DNA of 64,000 bases from Streptomyces sp. NBC_00536 (GCF_036346295.1 NZ_CP107819.1:2170001-2234000), one strand, 5' to 3'; positions 52,955 through 61,862 are shown, counted from the first letter of the stretch. Translations and numbers: made by a program. The notes: generated by a model from the sequence alone, not told the origin.

Positions 52955-53518
52955 TCAGTCCTTGTGGACGGTGCCGTCCGGGTCCAGGCCCTTGAAGGAG
53001 AGCAGCACGATCAGGATCCCGCCGCACACGATCGCCGAGTCCGCGAGGTTGAAGACGGCGAAGTGCGCGGGCGCGATGAAGTCGACCACGGCGCCCCGGA
53101 AGACCCCCGGGGACCGGAAGATCCGGTCGGTGAGGTTGCCGAGCGCACCGCCCAGCAGCAGGCCGAGGGCGATGGCCCAGGGCAGGCTGTACAGCTTGCG
53201 GGCGAGCCGCACGATCACCACGATCACGCCGGCGGCGATGCAGGTGAAGATGATCGTGAAGGCCTCGCCGAAGCCGAAGGCGGCGCCGGGGTTGCGGATC
53301 GCGTCGAGCTTGAGCAGGTCGCCGACGAGGCGGATCGGCGCCTGGTGCTCCAGCTTCGCCACCACCAGCATCTTGCTGCCGAGGTCGAGGAGGTACGCGA
53401 GCACCGCCACGATGAGCAGCGCCGCGATCCGGCGGTGCCCCTTGGGCCGCTCGGACTCCGGCTGGGGGGTGTCGTCCCCGACCTCGGGCGTACCGATGAT
53501 GCGCTCCGCCTCTGCCAC
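52955..53518 (-). CDS. lspA: Lipoprotein signal peptidase (signal peptidase II)
   Basis: The 187-residue membrane aspartyl protease removes signal peptides from lipidated prelipoproteins, acting after the Lgt encoded earlier in this window. After a hydrophilic N-terminal tail of about 28 residues come four helices with [30 protein letters not shown] (first catalytic Asp) and [15 protein letters not shown] (second catalytic Asp). It starts at GTG 53518. The rluD-family gene follows 62 bases after its stop. Confidence 0.96.
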   Translation of the reverse strand: MAEAERIIGTPEVGDDTPQPESERPKGHRRIAALLIVAVLAYLLDLGSKMLVVAKLEHQAPIRLVGDLLKLDAIRNPGAAFGFGEAFTIIFTCIAAGVIVVIVRLARKLYSLPWAIALGLLLGGALGNLTDRIFRSPGVFRGAVVDFIAPAHFAVFNLADSAIVCGGILIVLLSFKGLDPDGTVHKD

Positions 53519-53686
53519 GTGAGTCCCTCGAACTAGCCCGATCAGGAAGCTGTCAGGCTCCCGGAGGCCCTGAACAGAACACGAGGGTACGTCAGGCGGC
53601 TCTTCCCGGTCACGGCACCGGCCACGGCACCGTTCGCGGCGCCCGTCGCGGCGCCCGCCACCGCGCCCGCCACCGCGCCGGCGGCG
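53519..53686. other. Gap between dksA-like gene and lspA with short GC repeats
   Basis: The stretch contains tandem short repeats of the GCACCGGCCACG and GCCCGCCACCGC type just after the dksA-like stop. No gene or clear terminator is visible. Confidence 0.5.
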
Positions 53687-54418
53687 CTAGTGGCGGCGCT
53701 CCTGCTTCTGCTTGCACTCGACGCACAGCGTGGCCCTCGGGAACGCCTGCATCCTGGCCTTGCCGATGGCCTTCCCGCAGTTCTCGCAGAGCCCGTAGGT
53801 GCCCGCCTCCAGGCGTTCCAGGGCCCGCTCGGTCTGTTCCAGCATGTCGTGGGCGTTGGCCGCGAGGGCCATCTCCGACTCGCGGGTGATGTTCTTGGTG
53901 CCCGTGTCGGCCTGGTCGTCGCCCGCGCCGTCGCCGGAGTCCCGCATCAGGCCCGAGATGGCCTGCTCGGAGGCGGTCAGCTCGCCGCGCAGCCGCAGCA
54001 CCTCCGAGGTCAGCTCCGTACGGGCCTCGGCGGCCTCCTCCGGGGTCCAGGGTTCCTCGCCGGGCCGTACGGCGAGCCCGCCCGGCTCGGTCGCGGCCGC
54101 GGCGGCCCGGCCGGCCGCGGCACGTGTCTTGGGCAGCCCGCTCGTCGCGGCCGTGGCCGTCTTCCTCGCCGTGCCCGTGCTCTTCTTGGCAACCACTTTC
54201 CCGGCTCCCGTCTCTTCCGCGGCCGGAGCGGCCGTGGCTTTCTTCGCGGACGTCTTGGCGGTGCGCTTGCTCTCGGCAGGGCTGCTCTTGGCCGTGCTGT
54301 TGACCGTTCTCTTGGCGGCCGCGGTCTTCACGGCCTTCTTCGCGACCTGCTTCACCGGTTCCGCCGACGCCTCGTTCACTGACGCCGTCTTCTTCGCGGC
54401 GGTCTTCTTCGCCACCAT
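53687..54418 (-). CDS. DksA/TraR C4 zinc-finger protein with histone-like N-terminal tail
   Basis: The 243-residue protein starts at ATG 54418 with GAAGGGG upstream; the open frame to 54496 would read through the promoter region. Residues 1-110 are a Lys/Ala/Thr-rich tail with repeated KTAAKK-type units resembling histone H1. Residues 125-243 contain a coiled coil (TELTSEVLRLRGELTASEQA) and the C4 finger CENCGKAI...CVECKQ, with LEAGTYGLCENCG. DksA proteins bind RNA polymerase; the tail could bind DNA or RNA. An inverted repeat TCACATACTGTGA lies just upstream. Confidence 0.88.
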   Translation of the reverse strand: MVAKKTAAKKTASVNEASAEPVKQVAKKAVKTAAAKRTVNSTAKSSPAESKRTAKTSAKKATAAPAAEETGAGKVVAKKSTGTARKTATAATSGLPKTRAAAGRAAAAATEPGGLAVRPGEEPWTPEEAAEARTELTSEVLRLRGELTASEQAISGLMRDSGDGAGDDQADTGTKNITRESEMALAANAHDMLEQTERALERLEAGTYGLCENCGKAIGKARMQAFPRATLCVECKQKQERRH

Positions 54419-54431
54419 GGCCGCGGCCCCT

Positions 54432-54444
54432 TCACATACTGTGA
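54432..54444. promoter_or_regulatory. Inverted repeat upstream of the dksA-like gene
   Basis: TCACATACTGTGA (5-bp arms, 3-base spacer) 14 bases before ATG 54418, overlapping TATCAC on the minus strand that could be a -10. It may be an operator or an mRNA hairpin near the ribosome site. Confidence 0.35.
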
Positions 54445-54716
54445 TATTGCACGCGAATCGTGGTGGGACGATAAATCGACTTCGGCCCCGCGGCAACGGG
54501 GCACGCGTCCGCCGAGGCCGACTGCATCCGTTGTGCCCAGCTCAGGGCCCGATAATCCGGTCCTACCGGCGCGCCGGAGCCCGGACGGGCGCGTCAGACC
54601 GTTCGGGTCAATCCCGCGCCCCTTTCGCGCCCCCTGCCACACCCCCTGCCCCACCCCCCGCCGCCGCCCTCGCCGCACCCCCCGTAAACCGGTCTGCCGA
54701 GCGGCCCCCCGGCCCG
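54445..54716. other. Intergenic stretch between dksA-like promoter and ileS leader
   Basis: About 270 GC-rich bases with divergent flanking genes. Runs of CCCC and CGCC are seen but no convincing gene, terminator or extended repeat. Confidence 0.5.
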
Positions 54717-54722
54717 TACACT
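54717..54722 (+). promoter_or_regulatory. Candidate -10 for the ileS T-box transcript
   Basis: TACACT fits TANNNT and lies just before the T-box leader; transcription would start near 54729. It is flanked by GGCCC/GGGCC arms. Confidence 0.5.
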
Positions 54723-54728
54723 GGGCCC

Positions 54729-55007
54729 AGCGAAAGGCATGGATGGGGACGAGTAGCGTCGGACGCAGCCAGGAGCGACCCGGGGACGGTGAGAGCCCGG
54801 GGGCGAGCGCGATGCGAAGGATCACCCCGGAGCCGCCGGAAGAAAGTCCGTACGGGCCCCCTGGGCGCCCGTACGGCCCGTAGAACCGGCTCGCGCCCCA
54901 ATGAGGGGGTCATCGGATCCGTCCGACGGCCAAGGAGGGTGGTACCGCGGGAGCACTGCTCTCGTCCCTCCGACGGAGATCTCACGCCGCCGGAGGAAGA
55001 ACGCCTC
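54729..55007 (+). ncRNA. Isoleucine T-box riboswitch, translational type
   Basis: The leader contains the T-box sequence GGGTGGTACCGCGG (about 54937-54950) that pairs with the tRNA acceptor end. An AUC (54821-54823) in the upstream arm is a plausible Ile specifier codon. GGAGGG (54934-54939) can pair with CCCTCC (54966-54971) as antisequestrator. Alternatively CCTCCG (54967-54972) pairs with CGGAGG (54991-54996), which is the ileS ribosome site. The pairings exclude each other, so uncharged tRNA-Ile would expose the SD. Actinobacterial ileS T-boxes are known to act this way. Confidence 0.92.
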
Positions 55008-58000
55008 ATGACCACCCCGCCGCAATACCGTCAGGTGCCCGCGCAGGTCGACCTGCCCGCCCTGGAACACGCCGTCCTGGAGTTCTGGCGCGAGAGCGAC
55101 ACCTTCGCCAAGAGCCTGGCACAGTCCGAGGGCCGCCCCGAGTGGGTCTTCTACGAGGGCCCGCCCACCGCCAACGGCATGCCCGGCGCGCACCACATCG
55201 AGGCCCGCGTCTTCAAGGACGTCTTCCCCCGCTTCCGCACCATGCGCGGCTACCACGTGGCCCGCAAGGCCGGCTGGGACTGCCACGGCCTGCCCGTCGA
55301 GCTCGCCGTCGAGAAGGAACTCGGCTTCAACGGCAAGAAGGACATCGAGGCGTACGGCATCGCCGAGTTCAACGACAAGTGCCGTGACTCGGTGACCCGC
55401 CACACCGACGCCTTCGCCGAGCTGACGACCCGCATGGGCTACTGGGTCGACCTCGACGACGCCTACCGGACCATGGACCCCGAGTACATCGAGTCCGTGT
55501 GGTGGTCGCTGAAGGAGATCTTCAACAAGGGGCTGCTGACCCAGGACCACCGGGTCGCCCCCTGGTGCCCCCGCTGCGGCACCGGTCTCTCCGACCACGA
55601 GCTGGCCCAGGGCTACGAGACGGTCGTCGACCCCTCCGTCTTCGTCCGCTTCCCGCTGACCAGCGGCCCCCTCGCCGGACAGGCCGCCCTGCTGGTCTGG
55701 ACGACCACCCCGTGGACCCTGGTGTCGAACACCGCCGTGGCCGCGCACCCCGAGGTCACCTACGTCGTCGCCTCCAACGGCGACGAGCGGCTCGTCGTCG
55801 CCGAACCGCTGCTGGAAAAGGCGCTCGGCGAGGACTGGGTCACCACCGGCGAGTCCTTCACCGGCAAGGAGATGGAGCGCTGGACCTACCAGCGCCCCTT
55901 CGACCTCGTGGAGTTCCCGGCCGAGGCCCACTACGTCGTGAACGCCGAGTACGTCACGACCGAGGACGGCACCGGTCTGGTCCACCAGTCCCCCGCCTTC
56001 GGCGCCGACGACCTCGCGGTCTGCCGCGCGTACGGCCTGCCGGTCGTGAACCCGGTCCGCCCCGACGGCACCTTCGAGGAAGACGTCCCGCTGGTCGGCG
56101 GCGTCTTCTTCAAGAAGGCCGACGAGAAGCTGACCGCCGACCTCGACGCGCGCGGCCTGCTCTTCAAGCACATCGCCTACGAGCACAGCTACCCGCACTG
56201 CTGGCGCTGCCACACCGCGCTCCTCTACTACGCGCAGCCGTCCTGGTACGTCCGCACCACCGCCGTCAAGGACGCGATGCTGCGGGAGAACGAGAAGACG
56301 AACTGGTTCCCGGACACGGTCAAGCAGGGCCGCTTCGGCGACTGGCTGAACAACAACATCGACTGGGCGCTGTCCCGCAACCGCTACTGGGGCACCCCGC
56401 TGCCCATCTGGCGCTGCGAGGAGAACCACCTCACCTGCATCGGCTCCCGCGCCGAGCTGAGCGAGCTGACGGGCACGGACCTCTCCGACCTGGACCCGCA
56501 CCGCCCGTACATCGACGACGTCACCTTCCCGTGCACCCACGAGGGCTGCTCGCTGGAGGCCGTCCGCGTGCCGGAGGTGATCGACGCCTGGTACGACTCG
56601 GGTTCGATGCCGTTCGCGCAGTGGGGCTACCCGCACAAGAACAAGGAGATCTTCGAGAAGCGCTACCCGGCGCAGTTCATCTCGGAGGCCATCGACCAGA
56701 CGCGCGGGTGGTTCTACACGCTGATGGCGGTCGGCACCCTCGTCTTCGACAAGTCCTCCTACGAGAACGTGGTCTGCCTGGGCCACATCCTCGCCGAGGA
56801 CGGCCGCAAGATGTCCAAGCACCTGGGCAACACCCTCCAGCCGGTCCCGCTCATGGACCAGCACGGCGCCGACGCCGTGCGCTGGTTCATGGCGGCGGGC
56901 GGCTCGCCCTGGGCGGCGCGCCGCGTCGGCCACGGCACGATCCAGGAGGTCGTGCGCAAGACCCTCCTCACGTACTGGAACACGGTGGCCTTCCAGGCCC
57001 TGTACGCCCGTACGTCGAGCTGGGCGCCCAGCGCCGCCGACCCGGCCCCGGCCGACCGCACGGTGCTGGACCGCTGGCTGCTGTCGGAGCTGCACACGAT
57101 GACCCGCGAGGTCACCGAGGCGCTGGAGGCGTACGACACGCAGCGGGCGGGCAAGCTGCTCTCCTCCTTCGTCGACGACCTCTCCAACTGGTACGTGCGC
57201 CGCTCGCGCCGCCGGTTCTGGCAGGGCGACGCGGCCGCGCTGCGGACCCTGCACGACGTGATCGAGACGGTCACCCGGCTGATGGCCCCGCTGACCCCCT
57301 TCATCACGGAGCGGGTGTGGCAGGACATGGTCGTGCCGGTGACCCCGGGCGCCCCGGAGTCGGTGCACCTGTCCACCTGGCCGGAGTCGGACGCCGCGCA
57401 GATCGACGCCACCCTGTCCCAGCAGATGCTGCTGGTACGCCGCCTCGTCGAGCTGGGCCGGGCGACGCGCGCCGAGTCGGGCGTCAAGACCCGCCAGCCG
57501 CTGTCCCGCGCGCTGGTCGGCGTGGCGGGCTTCGAGGCCCTCTCCCCCGACCTCCACGCCCAGATCACGGAGGAGCTGAACGTCTCCTCCCTGGCCTCCC
57601 TGTCGGAGGTCGGCGGCTCGCTGGTCGACACCACGGCCAAGGCGAACTTCCGGGCGCTGGGCAAGCGGTTCGGCAAGGGCGTCCAGGACGTCGCGAAGGC
57701 CGTGGCCGCGGCGGACGCGGCGGCCCTGTCCCTGGCCCTGCGGGCCGGCTCCGCCGAGGTCGAGGTGAACGGCTCCCCGGTGTCCCTCACCCCGGAGGAG
57801 GTCATCATCACGGAGACCCCGCGCGAGGGCTGGTCGGTGGCCTCCGACTCCGGCGCGACGGTCGCGCTGGACCTGGAGATCACCCCGGAGCTGCGGCTGG
57901 CGGGCCTGGCCCGTGACGCGATCCGGCTGATCCAGGAGGCCCGGAAGAACTCCGGCCTCGACGTGGCCGACCGCATCGCGCTGCGCTGGTCCTCGACGGA

Positions 58001-58154
58001 CCCGGAGGTCGTGACGGCCCTGACGGACCACGCCGCCCTGATCGCGGACGAGGTCCTCTCCACGGACTACGCCTCCGGCTCCCCGGACCCCACCTACGGC
58101 CCCGCCTTCGAGGACGAGCCCCTGTCCCTGACCTTCCACCTCCGCAAGGCCTGA
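55008..58154 (+). CDS. ileS: Isoleucyl-tRNA synthetase with GXHH signature
   Basis: The 1048-residue class I synthetase charges tRNA-Ile. ATG 55008 follows GGAGGAAG. The class I HXGH motif is replaced by G-A-H-H at residues 60-63 (TANGMPGAHHIEARV). The KMSKS loop is DGRKMSKHLGN. The CP1 editing domain contains WTTTPWTLVSNTAVAAHP and GTGLVHQSPAFGADD; the anticodon-binding region includes SNWYVRRSRRRFW. Length and motifs fit the eukaryote-like IleRS2 group. Exchange of the first and third HXGH residues has been reported in IleRS2 enzymes with extreme mupirocin resistance. Expression is under T-box control. Confidence 0.96.
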   Translation: MTTPPQYRQVPAQVDLPALEHAVLEFWRESDTFAKSLAQSEGRPEWVFYEGPPTANGMPGAHHIEARVFKDVFPRFRTMRGYHVARKAGWDCHGLPVELAVEKELGFNGKKDIEAYGIAEFNDKCRDSVTRHTDAFAELTTRMGYWVDLDDAYRTMDPEYIESVWWSLKEIFNKGLLTQDHRVAPWCPRCGTGLSDHELAQGYETVVDPSVFVRFPLTSGPLAGQAALLVWTTTPWTLVSNTAVAAHPEVTYVVASNGDERLVVAEPLLEKALGEDWVTTGESFTGKEMERWTYQRPFDLVEFPAEAHYVVNAEYVTTEDGTGLVHQSPAFGADDLAVCRAYGLPVVNPVRPDGTFEEDVPLVGGVFFKKADEKLTADLDARGLLFKHIAYEHSYPHCWRCHTALLYYAQPSWYVRTTAVKDAMLRENEKTNWFPDTVKQGRFGDWLNNNIDWALSRNRYWGTPLPIWRCEENHLTCIGSRAELSELTGTDLSDLDPHRPYIDDVTFPCTHEGCSLEAVRVPEVIDAWYDSGSMPFAQWGYPHKNKEIFEKRYPAQFISEAIDQTRGWFYTLMAVGTLVFDKSSYENVVCLGHILAEDGRKMSKHLGNTLQPVPLMDQHGADAVRWFMAAGGSPWAARRVGHGTIQEVVRKTLLTYWNTVAFQALYARTSSWAPSAADPAPADRTVLDRWLLSELHTMTREVTEALEAYDTQRAGKLLSSFVDDLSNWYVRRSRRRFWQGDAAALRTLHDVIETVTRLMAPLTPFITERVWQDMVVPVTPGAPESVHLSTWPESDAAQIDATLSQQMLLVRRLVELGRATRAESGVKTRQPLSRALVGVAGFEALSPDLHAQITEELNVSSLASLSEVGGSLVDTTAKANFRALGKRFGKGVQDVAKAVAAADAAALSLALRAGSAEVEVNGSPVSLTPEEVIITETPREGWSVASDSGATVALDLEITPELRLAGLARDAIRLIQEARKNSGLDVADRIALRWSSTDPEVVTALTDHAALIADEVLSTDYASGSPDPTYGPAFEDEPLSLTFHLRKA

Positions 58155-58231
58155 CCTCCCCCACCAGTGGCCCGGCCCCCACCCCGGGGGTCCGGGCCAC
58201 CGGCATGTCCACCACGGGGGCGCCCCCGTCC

Positions 58232-58611
58232 CCCGTCCACCCTCAATCGCCGGGCAGGCTGCCACCGCCCAGCGGCCCCTCAATCGCCGGGCGGGCCCTC
58301 ACCGCCCAGCAGGCCCTCAATCGCCGGGCGGGCTCGTGCCTCCGGCGGGCCCTCAAACGCCGGGCAGGCTGAAATACCCCCCTCCAGCCCAGATCGAGCC
58401 CCACCGAGCCAGCACCAGCCCCGCCCGCGAGCCAGCTCCAGCCCCGCCCGAGCCAAACCCAGCCCCGCCGGCGTTTGAGGCGCCGCCGGAGGCACCCCGG
58501 CACCAGCCGGACAAACACCCTCACCCCCCGCCCGGCGCCCCATCGGCCCCGCCCGCGGGCCAGCTCCAGCCCCGCCCGGGCCAAACCCAGCCCCGCCGGC
58601 GTTTGAGGCGA
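58232..58611. repeat. Fourth cluster of intergenic repeats after ileS
   Basis: CCCTCAATCGCCGGGC-type units occur at about 58238, 58275 and 58312 and a CCCTCAAACGCCGGGC unit near 58350, all in minus orientation. The plus-orientation core CAGCCCCGCCGGCGTTTGA recurs at about 58460 and 58588. A unit of about 50 bases starting CCAGCTCCAGCCCCGCCCG is duplicated (58433 and 58560 regions). No gene is visible in this 540-base gap. Confidence 0.8.
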
Positions 58612-58625
58612 GGGGGAACGCAAAC

Positions 58626-58665
58626 GGGCCGGGCCCGGGTTCCAAAGGGAACCCGGGCCCGGCCC
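58626..58665. terminator. Bidirectional terminator between ileS and divIVA
   Basis: Perfect 18-bp stem GGGCCGGGCCCGGGTTCC with its complement and an AAAG loop, 29 bases before the divIVA stop on the opposite strand. It serves divIVA and backs up the ileS end. Confidence 0.88.
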
Positions 58666-58694
58666 GACCGTCTGCCGACGGGTGAGGCGCGCGC

Positions 58695-59924
58695 TTAGTT
58701 GTCGTCCTCGTCGATCAGAAAGCCCCGCATCGGCGACGGCGCCTGCTGCATCGGCTGCGGCGCAACCGGCCGCACCGGAGCCATCGGCTGCGTCATCGCG
58801 GGAGTCATCTGCTGCTGGCCACCGTAGGAGGGGCCACCCATCGGGGACGGGCCGCCCATCGGGGAGGGACCGCCCATGGGGGACGGGCCGCCCATGGAGT
58901 GCCCCATCGCTCCGGCCGGTGCCATCGACGGCGCCGGCGACGGCGGCAGCGAGGCGGTGGCCGGGGTGCGCGGCGGCGCGAGGGAGTCGTCGGCCTGGGT
59001 CTCCAGCTGACGCAGCTGGCTCTCCAGGTAGGACTTCAGACGCGTGCGGTACTCGCGCTCGAAGCCACGCAGGTCCTCGACCTTGCGCTCCAGCGTGGCG
59101 CGGGCGGACTCCAGGGAGCCCATCGCGACGCGGTGCTTCTCCTGCGCGTCCCGCTCCAGCGCGTCGGCCTTGGCACGGGCGTCCCGCTCCAGGCCTTCGG
59201 CGCGCGAACGGGCCTCGCCGACGATCTTGTTGGCCTCGGAACGGGCCTCCGCGATCGCCTGGTCGGCGGTCTGCTGCGCCAGGGACAGGACACGGGCGGC
59301 GCTGTCGCCACCGGGACCCTGCTGCGGGAGCTGCGGCGGCTGCTGCTGCTGGTGCATCGGCTGCATCTGCTGGCCCATGGGCTGCATCTGCTGCCCCATC
59401 GGCTGGCCCATCTGCTGCTGCTGCATGGGCTGCATCTGCTGGCCCATCTGCTGCTGCATCTGCTGCTGCTGCATCGGCTGGCCGAGCTGGTTCTGGCCGC
59501 CCATGGACTGCTGTCCGGCCATGGGGTGCTGCTGCATGGGGCCGCCCATCGGGCCCGGACCCTGCGGTCCGTGTCCGCCGGGACCGGCCGGCAGCTGCGG
59601 CTGGCCGCCCTGCAGCTGGGGCGGACCCATCTGCTGGGGCTGCTGCTGCTGCGGCGGGCCGGATATGGCCGCGGGGACCGGGGCGCCCGGGCCTCGCTGG
59701 TCCTGCGGCTCCGGCTTGCGCATGCCCTGCTGCTGCTGGTTCTGCGCGGCGGCACGCGTGGCGGCCGCCAGCTTGGCGCGCAGATCCTCGTTCTCGCGGA
59801 GCAGGCGCGTCAGTTCGCCTTCGACCTCGTCGAGGAAGGCGTCAACCTCGTCCTCGTCGTAGCCTTCTCGGAGGCGAACGGTCGTGAACTGCTTGTTCCG
59901 CACGTCCTCGGGGGTCAGCGGCAT
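58695..59924 (-). CDS. divIVA: DivIVA polar-growth scaffold
   Basis: The 409-residue protein has the DivIVA membrane-binding N-terminus (LTPEDVRNKQFTTVRLREGY, then DEDEVDAFLDEVEGELTRLL) and a short coiled coil to about residue 60. A Gln/Met/Gly/Pro-rich linker spans residues 62-200. A second coiled coil covers about residues 205-310 (TADQAIAEARSEANKIVGEA), followed by a Pro/Met/Gly tail with tandem MGGPSP repeats ending FLIDEDDN. In Streptomyces it marks hyphal tips and is essential for apical growth. The linker and tail repeats are tandem at DNA level. Confidence 0.96.
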   Translation of the reverse strand: MPLTPEDVRNKQFTTVRLREGYDEDEVDAFLDEVEGELTRLLRENEDLRAKLAAATRAAAQNQQQQGMRKPEPQDQRGPGAPVPAAISGPPQQQQPQQMGPPQLQGGQPQLPAGPGGHGPQGPGPMGGPMQQHPMAGQQSMGGQNQLGQPMQQQQMQQQMGQQMQPMQQQQMGQPMGQQMQPMGQQMQPMHQQQQPPQLPQQGPGGDSAARVLSLAQQTADQAIAEARSEANKIVGEARSRAEGLERDARAKADALERDAQEKHRVAMGSLESARATLERKVEDLRGFEREYRTRLKSYLESQLRQLETQADDSLAPPRTPATASLPPSPAPSMAPAGAMGHSMGGPSPMGGPSPMGGPSPMGGPSYGGQQQMTPAMTQPMAPVRPVAPQPMQQAPSPMRGFLIDEDDN

Positions 59925-59973
59925 CTCTTCTTCACCTCTACGTAGTCGTCGGCAGTCGGCAAGACCGTATCGT

Positions 59974-60270
59974 TCACACGCTTCTCGCTGCGGTGCTCAC
60001 GAAACTGATGAGGATGTAAACGATGATCATCAGAACGAAGAAGGACAGGTCGAGTGCCACGCCCCCGAGACGCAACGGCGGGATGAACCGCCGAAGGAGC
60101 TTGAGCGGTGGATCGGTGACAGTGTAGGTGGCCTCAAGAACGACCACCATCGCCTTGCCAGGCACCCACGAGGGCGCGAACTGGAAGACGTAGTCCATGA
60201 CCAGTCGAAAGATCAGCACGATGAGGAAGCACATCAGCGCGATGTAGACAACCTCCAGAGCCACGCCCAT
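59974..60270 (-). CDS. YggT family membrane protein
   Basis: The 98-residue protein has two membrane helices (LEVVYIALMCFLIVLIFRL and LDLSFFVLMIIVYILISF). Between them is the family core FAPSWVPGKAMVVVLEATY then TVTDPPLKLLRRFIPPLRLGG. It lies between sepF and divIVA, as in most Gram-positive division clusters. A role in septation or envelope stress is suspected but not established. Confidence 0.93.
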   Translation of the reverse strand: MGVALEVVYIALMCFLIVLIFRLVMDYVFQFAPSWVPGKAMVVVLEATYTVTDPPLKLLRRFIPPLRLGGVALDLSFFVLMIIVYILISFVSTAARSV

Positions 60271-60355
60271 CCCGCGCTTCCCTCTCCCCTTGCTGTCGCT
60301 GTCCGGCCTCCCGGCCGGGCCGGTCTTTGACGGTCCCGTGTCTTAACTCGTCGGT

Positions 60356-60976
60356 CTAGCTTTGGTTGAAGAACCCGCCCTCCGCAATGCGGGCCTTGTC
60401 CTCCGCCGTGACATCGACGTTAGCAGGCGACAGCAGGAACACCTTCTGTGTCACGCGTTCAATGCTGCCGTGCAGACCGAACACGAGACCGGCCGCGAAG
60501 TCGACGAGACGCTTCGCGTCGGTGTCGTCCATCTCCGTGAGATTCATGATCACCGGGGTGCCCTCACGGAAGTGTTCCCCGATGGTACGGGCCTCGTTGT
60601 ACGTCCGGGGGTGCAGTGTGGTGATGCGGTAGGGCTCCCGCTCGGAGACGACCTTGGGCATGATCACGGGGGCGTTCTTCTCCATGGTGGGGCGTTCAGG
60701 TGTGATGGATGCCACGGGTGCAATTCGCGGCGATCGTCCGTTTTCTACCGGGATTGCGATGGGTTCGCGCTGCGCCGGGGGCTGTACGACTCGTACCGGT
60801 TCGTCCTGTACGGGCGGTTGGTGCGATACGGCCTGCTGCCGGCGGTCCCTGTCGCGGGCTCGTTCCGGTTCCGGCTCGGGTTCGAACTCGTCGTCGGGGT
60901 CGTACCCCGGGTTGTCGTACCGGTCGTCCTCCACGAGGCCGAGGTAGACCGCCATCTTGCGCATCGCGCCGGCCAT
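60356..60976 (-). CDS. sepF: Cell division protein SepF
   Basis: The 206-residue protein begins with a membrane-binding amphipathic helix region ([14 protein letters not shown]), then an acidic and Arg-rich linker (residues 20-85). The SepF core starts about residue 110: [57 protein letters not shown] and [11 protein letters not shown]. It tethers FtsZ to the membrane. The start ATG 60976 is preceded by GAGGAC. Unusual tandem repeats lie in its upstream region. Confidence 0.95.
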   Translation of the reverse strand: MAGAMRKMAVYLGLVEDDRYDNPGYDPDDEFEPEPEPERARDRDRRQQAVSHQPPVQDEPVRVVQPPAQREPIAIPVENGRSPRIAPVASITPERPTMEKNAPVIMPKVVSEREPYRITTLHPRTYNEARTIGEHFREGTPVIMNLTEMDDTDAKRLVDFAAGLVFGLHGSIERVTQKVFLLSPANVDVTAEDKARIAEGGFFNQS

Positions 60977-61010
60977 TCTCTGAGTCCTCCGCTCTGTGGT
61001 GGATCGCCCT

Positions 61011-61058
61011 GTCGCAGGTGTCGCAGGTGTCGTGTCGCATTGTCACCAAAGTCACCAA
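61011..61058. repeat. Short tandem repeats upstream of sepF
   Basis: GTCGCAGGT occurs twice in tandem (61011-61019, 61020-61028), followed by GTCACCAA twice (61042-61049, 61051-61058). On the coding strand the latter read TTGGTGAC. They lie 35-82 bases before the sepF start and may be regulator sites. Confidence 0.5.
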
Positions 61059-61139
61059 CTGCCTGCGATCCACGTGGTCTGTCCGCTCATCTGCGGAAAT
61101 GACCATATTTTCTGCTGTGGTCCGACTTTCTTCGCGACG

Positions 61140-61859
61140 TTACCCGAGCCGGGCCCTCGCGCCGAGTACCGCAGTGCCGACGCGTACATGTGTCGCACCG
61201 GCCATGACGGCCTGTTCCAGGTCGGCGCTCATCCCGGCCGAGACCATCGTGGCAGCCGGATGGTCCGCGCGCAGCTGGGATGACAATTCCAGCAACCGCT
61301 CGAAGGCGGCCTGTTCGCGTCCCGCGTAGGGACCGGCCAGCGGCGCGACCGTCATCAGACCGTCGATCCGCAGTCCCGGCGCCGCGGCGAGGAGGTCCGC
61401 CAGTTCCGGCAGCAGGTCCGGCGCCGCGCCGCCCCGCTCCCCGCGCTCCCCCGACCCGGCGTCGAGCGCGATCTGTACGAGGCAGCCGAGTTCGCGTCCG
61501 GCCTTGACCGCGGCCGCCGAGAGCGCGGGCACCAGCCGGGCCCGGTCGACGGACTGCACGACGTGTGCGTAACCCGCCACCGAACGGACTTTGTTCGTCT
61601 GCAACTGACCGACGAAGTGCCAGCTGAGCGGCAGATCCGCGCAGGCCGCGGCCTTGGGAGCGGCGTCCTGGTCGCGATTCTCCGCCACATGACGGACACC
61701 CAGCTCCGCCAGCAGTCGTACGTCGCTCGCGGGGTACGTCTTGGTGACCACGATGAGGGTCACCTCGTCCCGCCCCCGCCCGGCCGCCGCACAGGCGGTG
61801 GAGATGCGTTCCTCCACCCGCTCCAGGTTGGCGGCCAGCTCCGAGCTACGGTCAGTCAT
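61140..61859 (-). CDS. YggS-family PLP-binding protein
   Basis: The 239-residue single-domain alanine-racemase-like barrel binds PLP. The Lys is in LIVVTKTYPASDVRLLAELG, and VRHVAENRDQDAAPKA, WHFVGQLQTNKVR, GLMTVAPLAG and SAGMSADLEQAVMAGATHVRVG are family segments. It helps control PLP and amino-acid homeostasis. It lies 3 bases after the pgeF stop, as in the conserved ftsZ-pgeF-yggS-sepF order. Confidence 0.94.
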   Translation of the reverse strand: MTDRSSELAANLERVEERISTACAAAGRGRDEVTLIVVTKTYPASDVRLLAELGVRHVAENRDQDAAPKAAACADLPLSWHFVGQLQTNKVRSVAGYAHVVQSVDRARLVPALSAAAVKAGRELGCLVQIALDAGSGERGERGGAAPDLLPELADLLAAAPGLRIDGLMTVAPLAGPYAGREQAAFERLLELSSQLRADHPAATMVSAGMSADLEQAVMAGATHVRVGTAVLGARARLG

Positions 61860-61862
61860 CTT

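Noticed and set aside
54729..55007. tRNA gene in the ileS leader
   Set aside because: The conserved GGTGGTACCGCGG is the T-box; no cloverleaf with T-arm could be drawn.
54822..58283. Long minus-strand frame (1153 codons) opposite ileS
   Set aside because: Antisense shadow of ileS and its T-box leader, with no domain signal.
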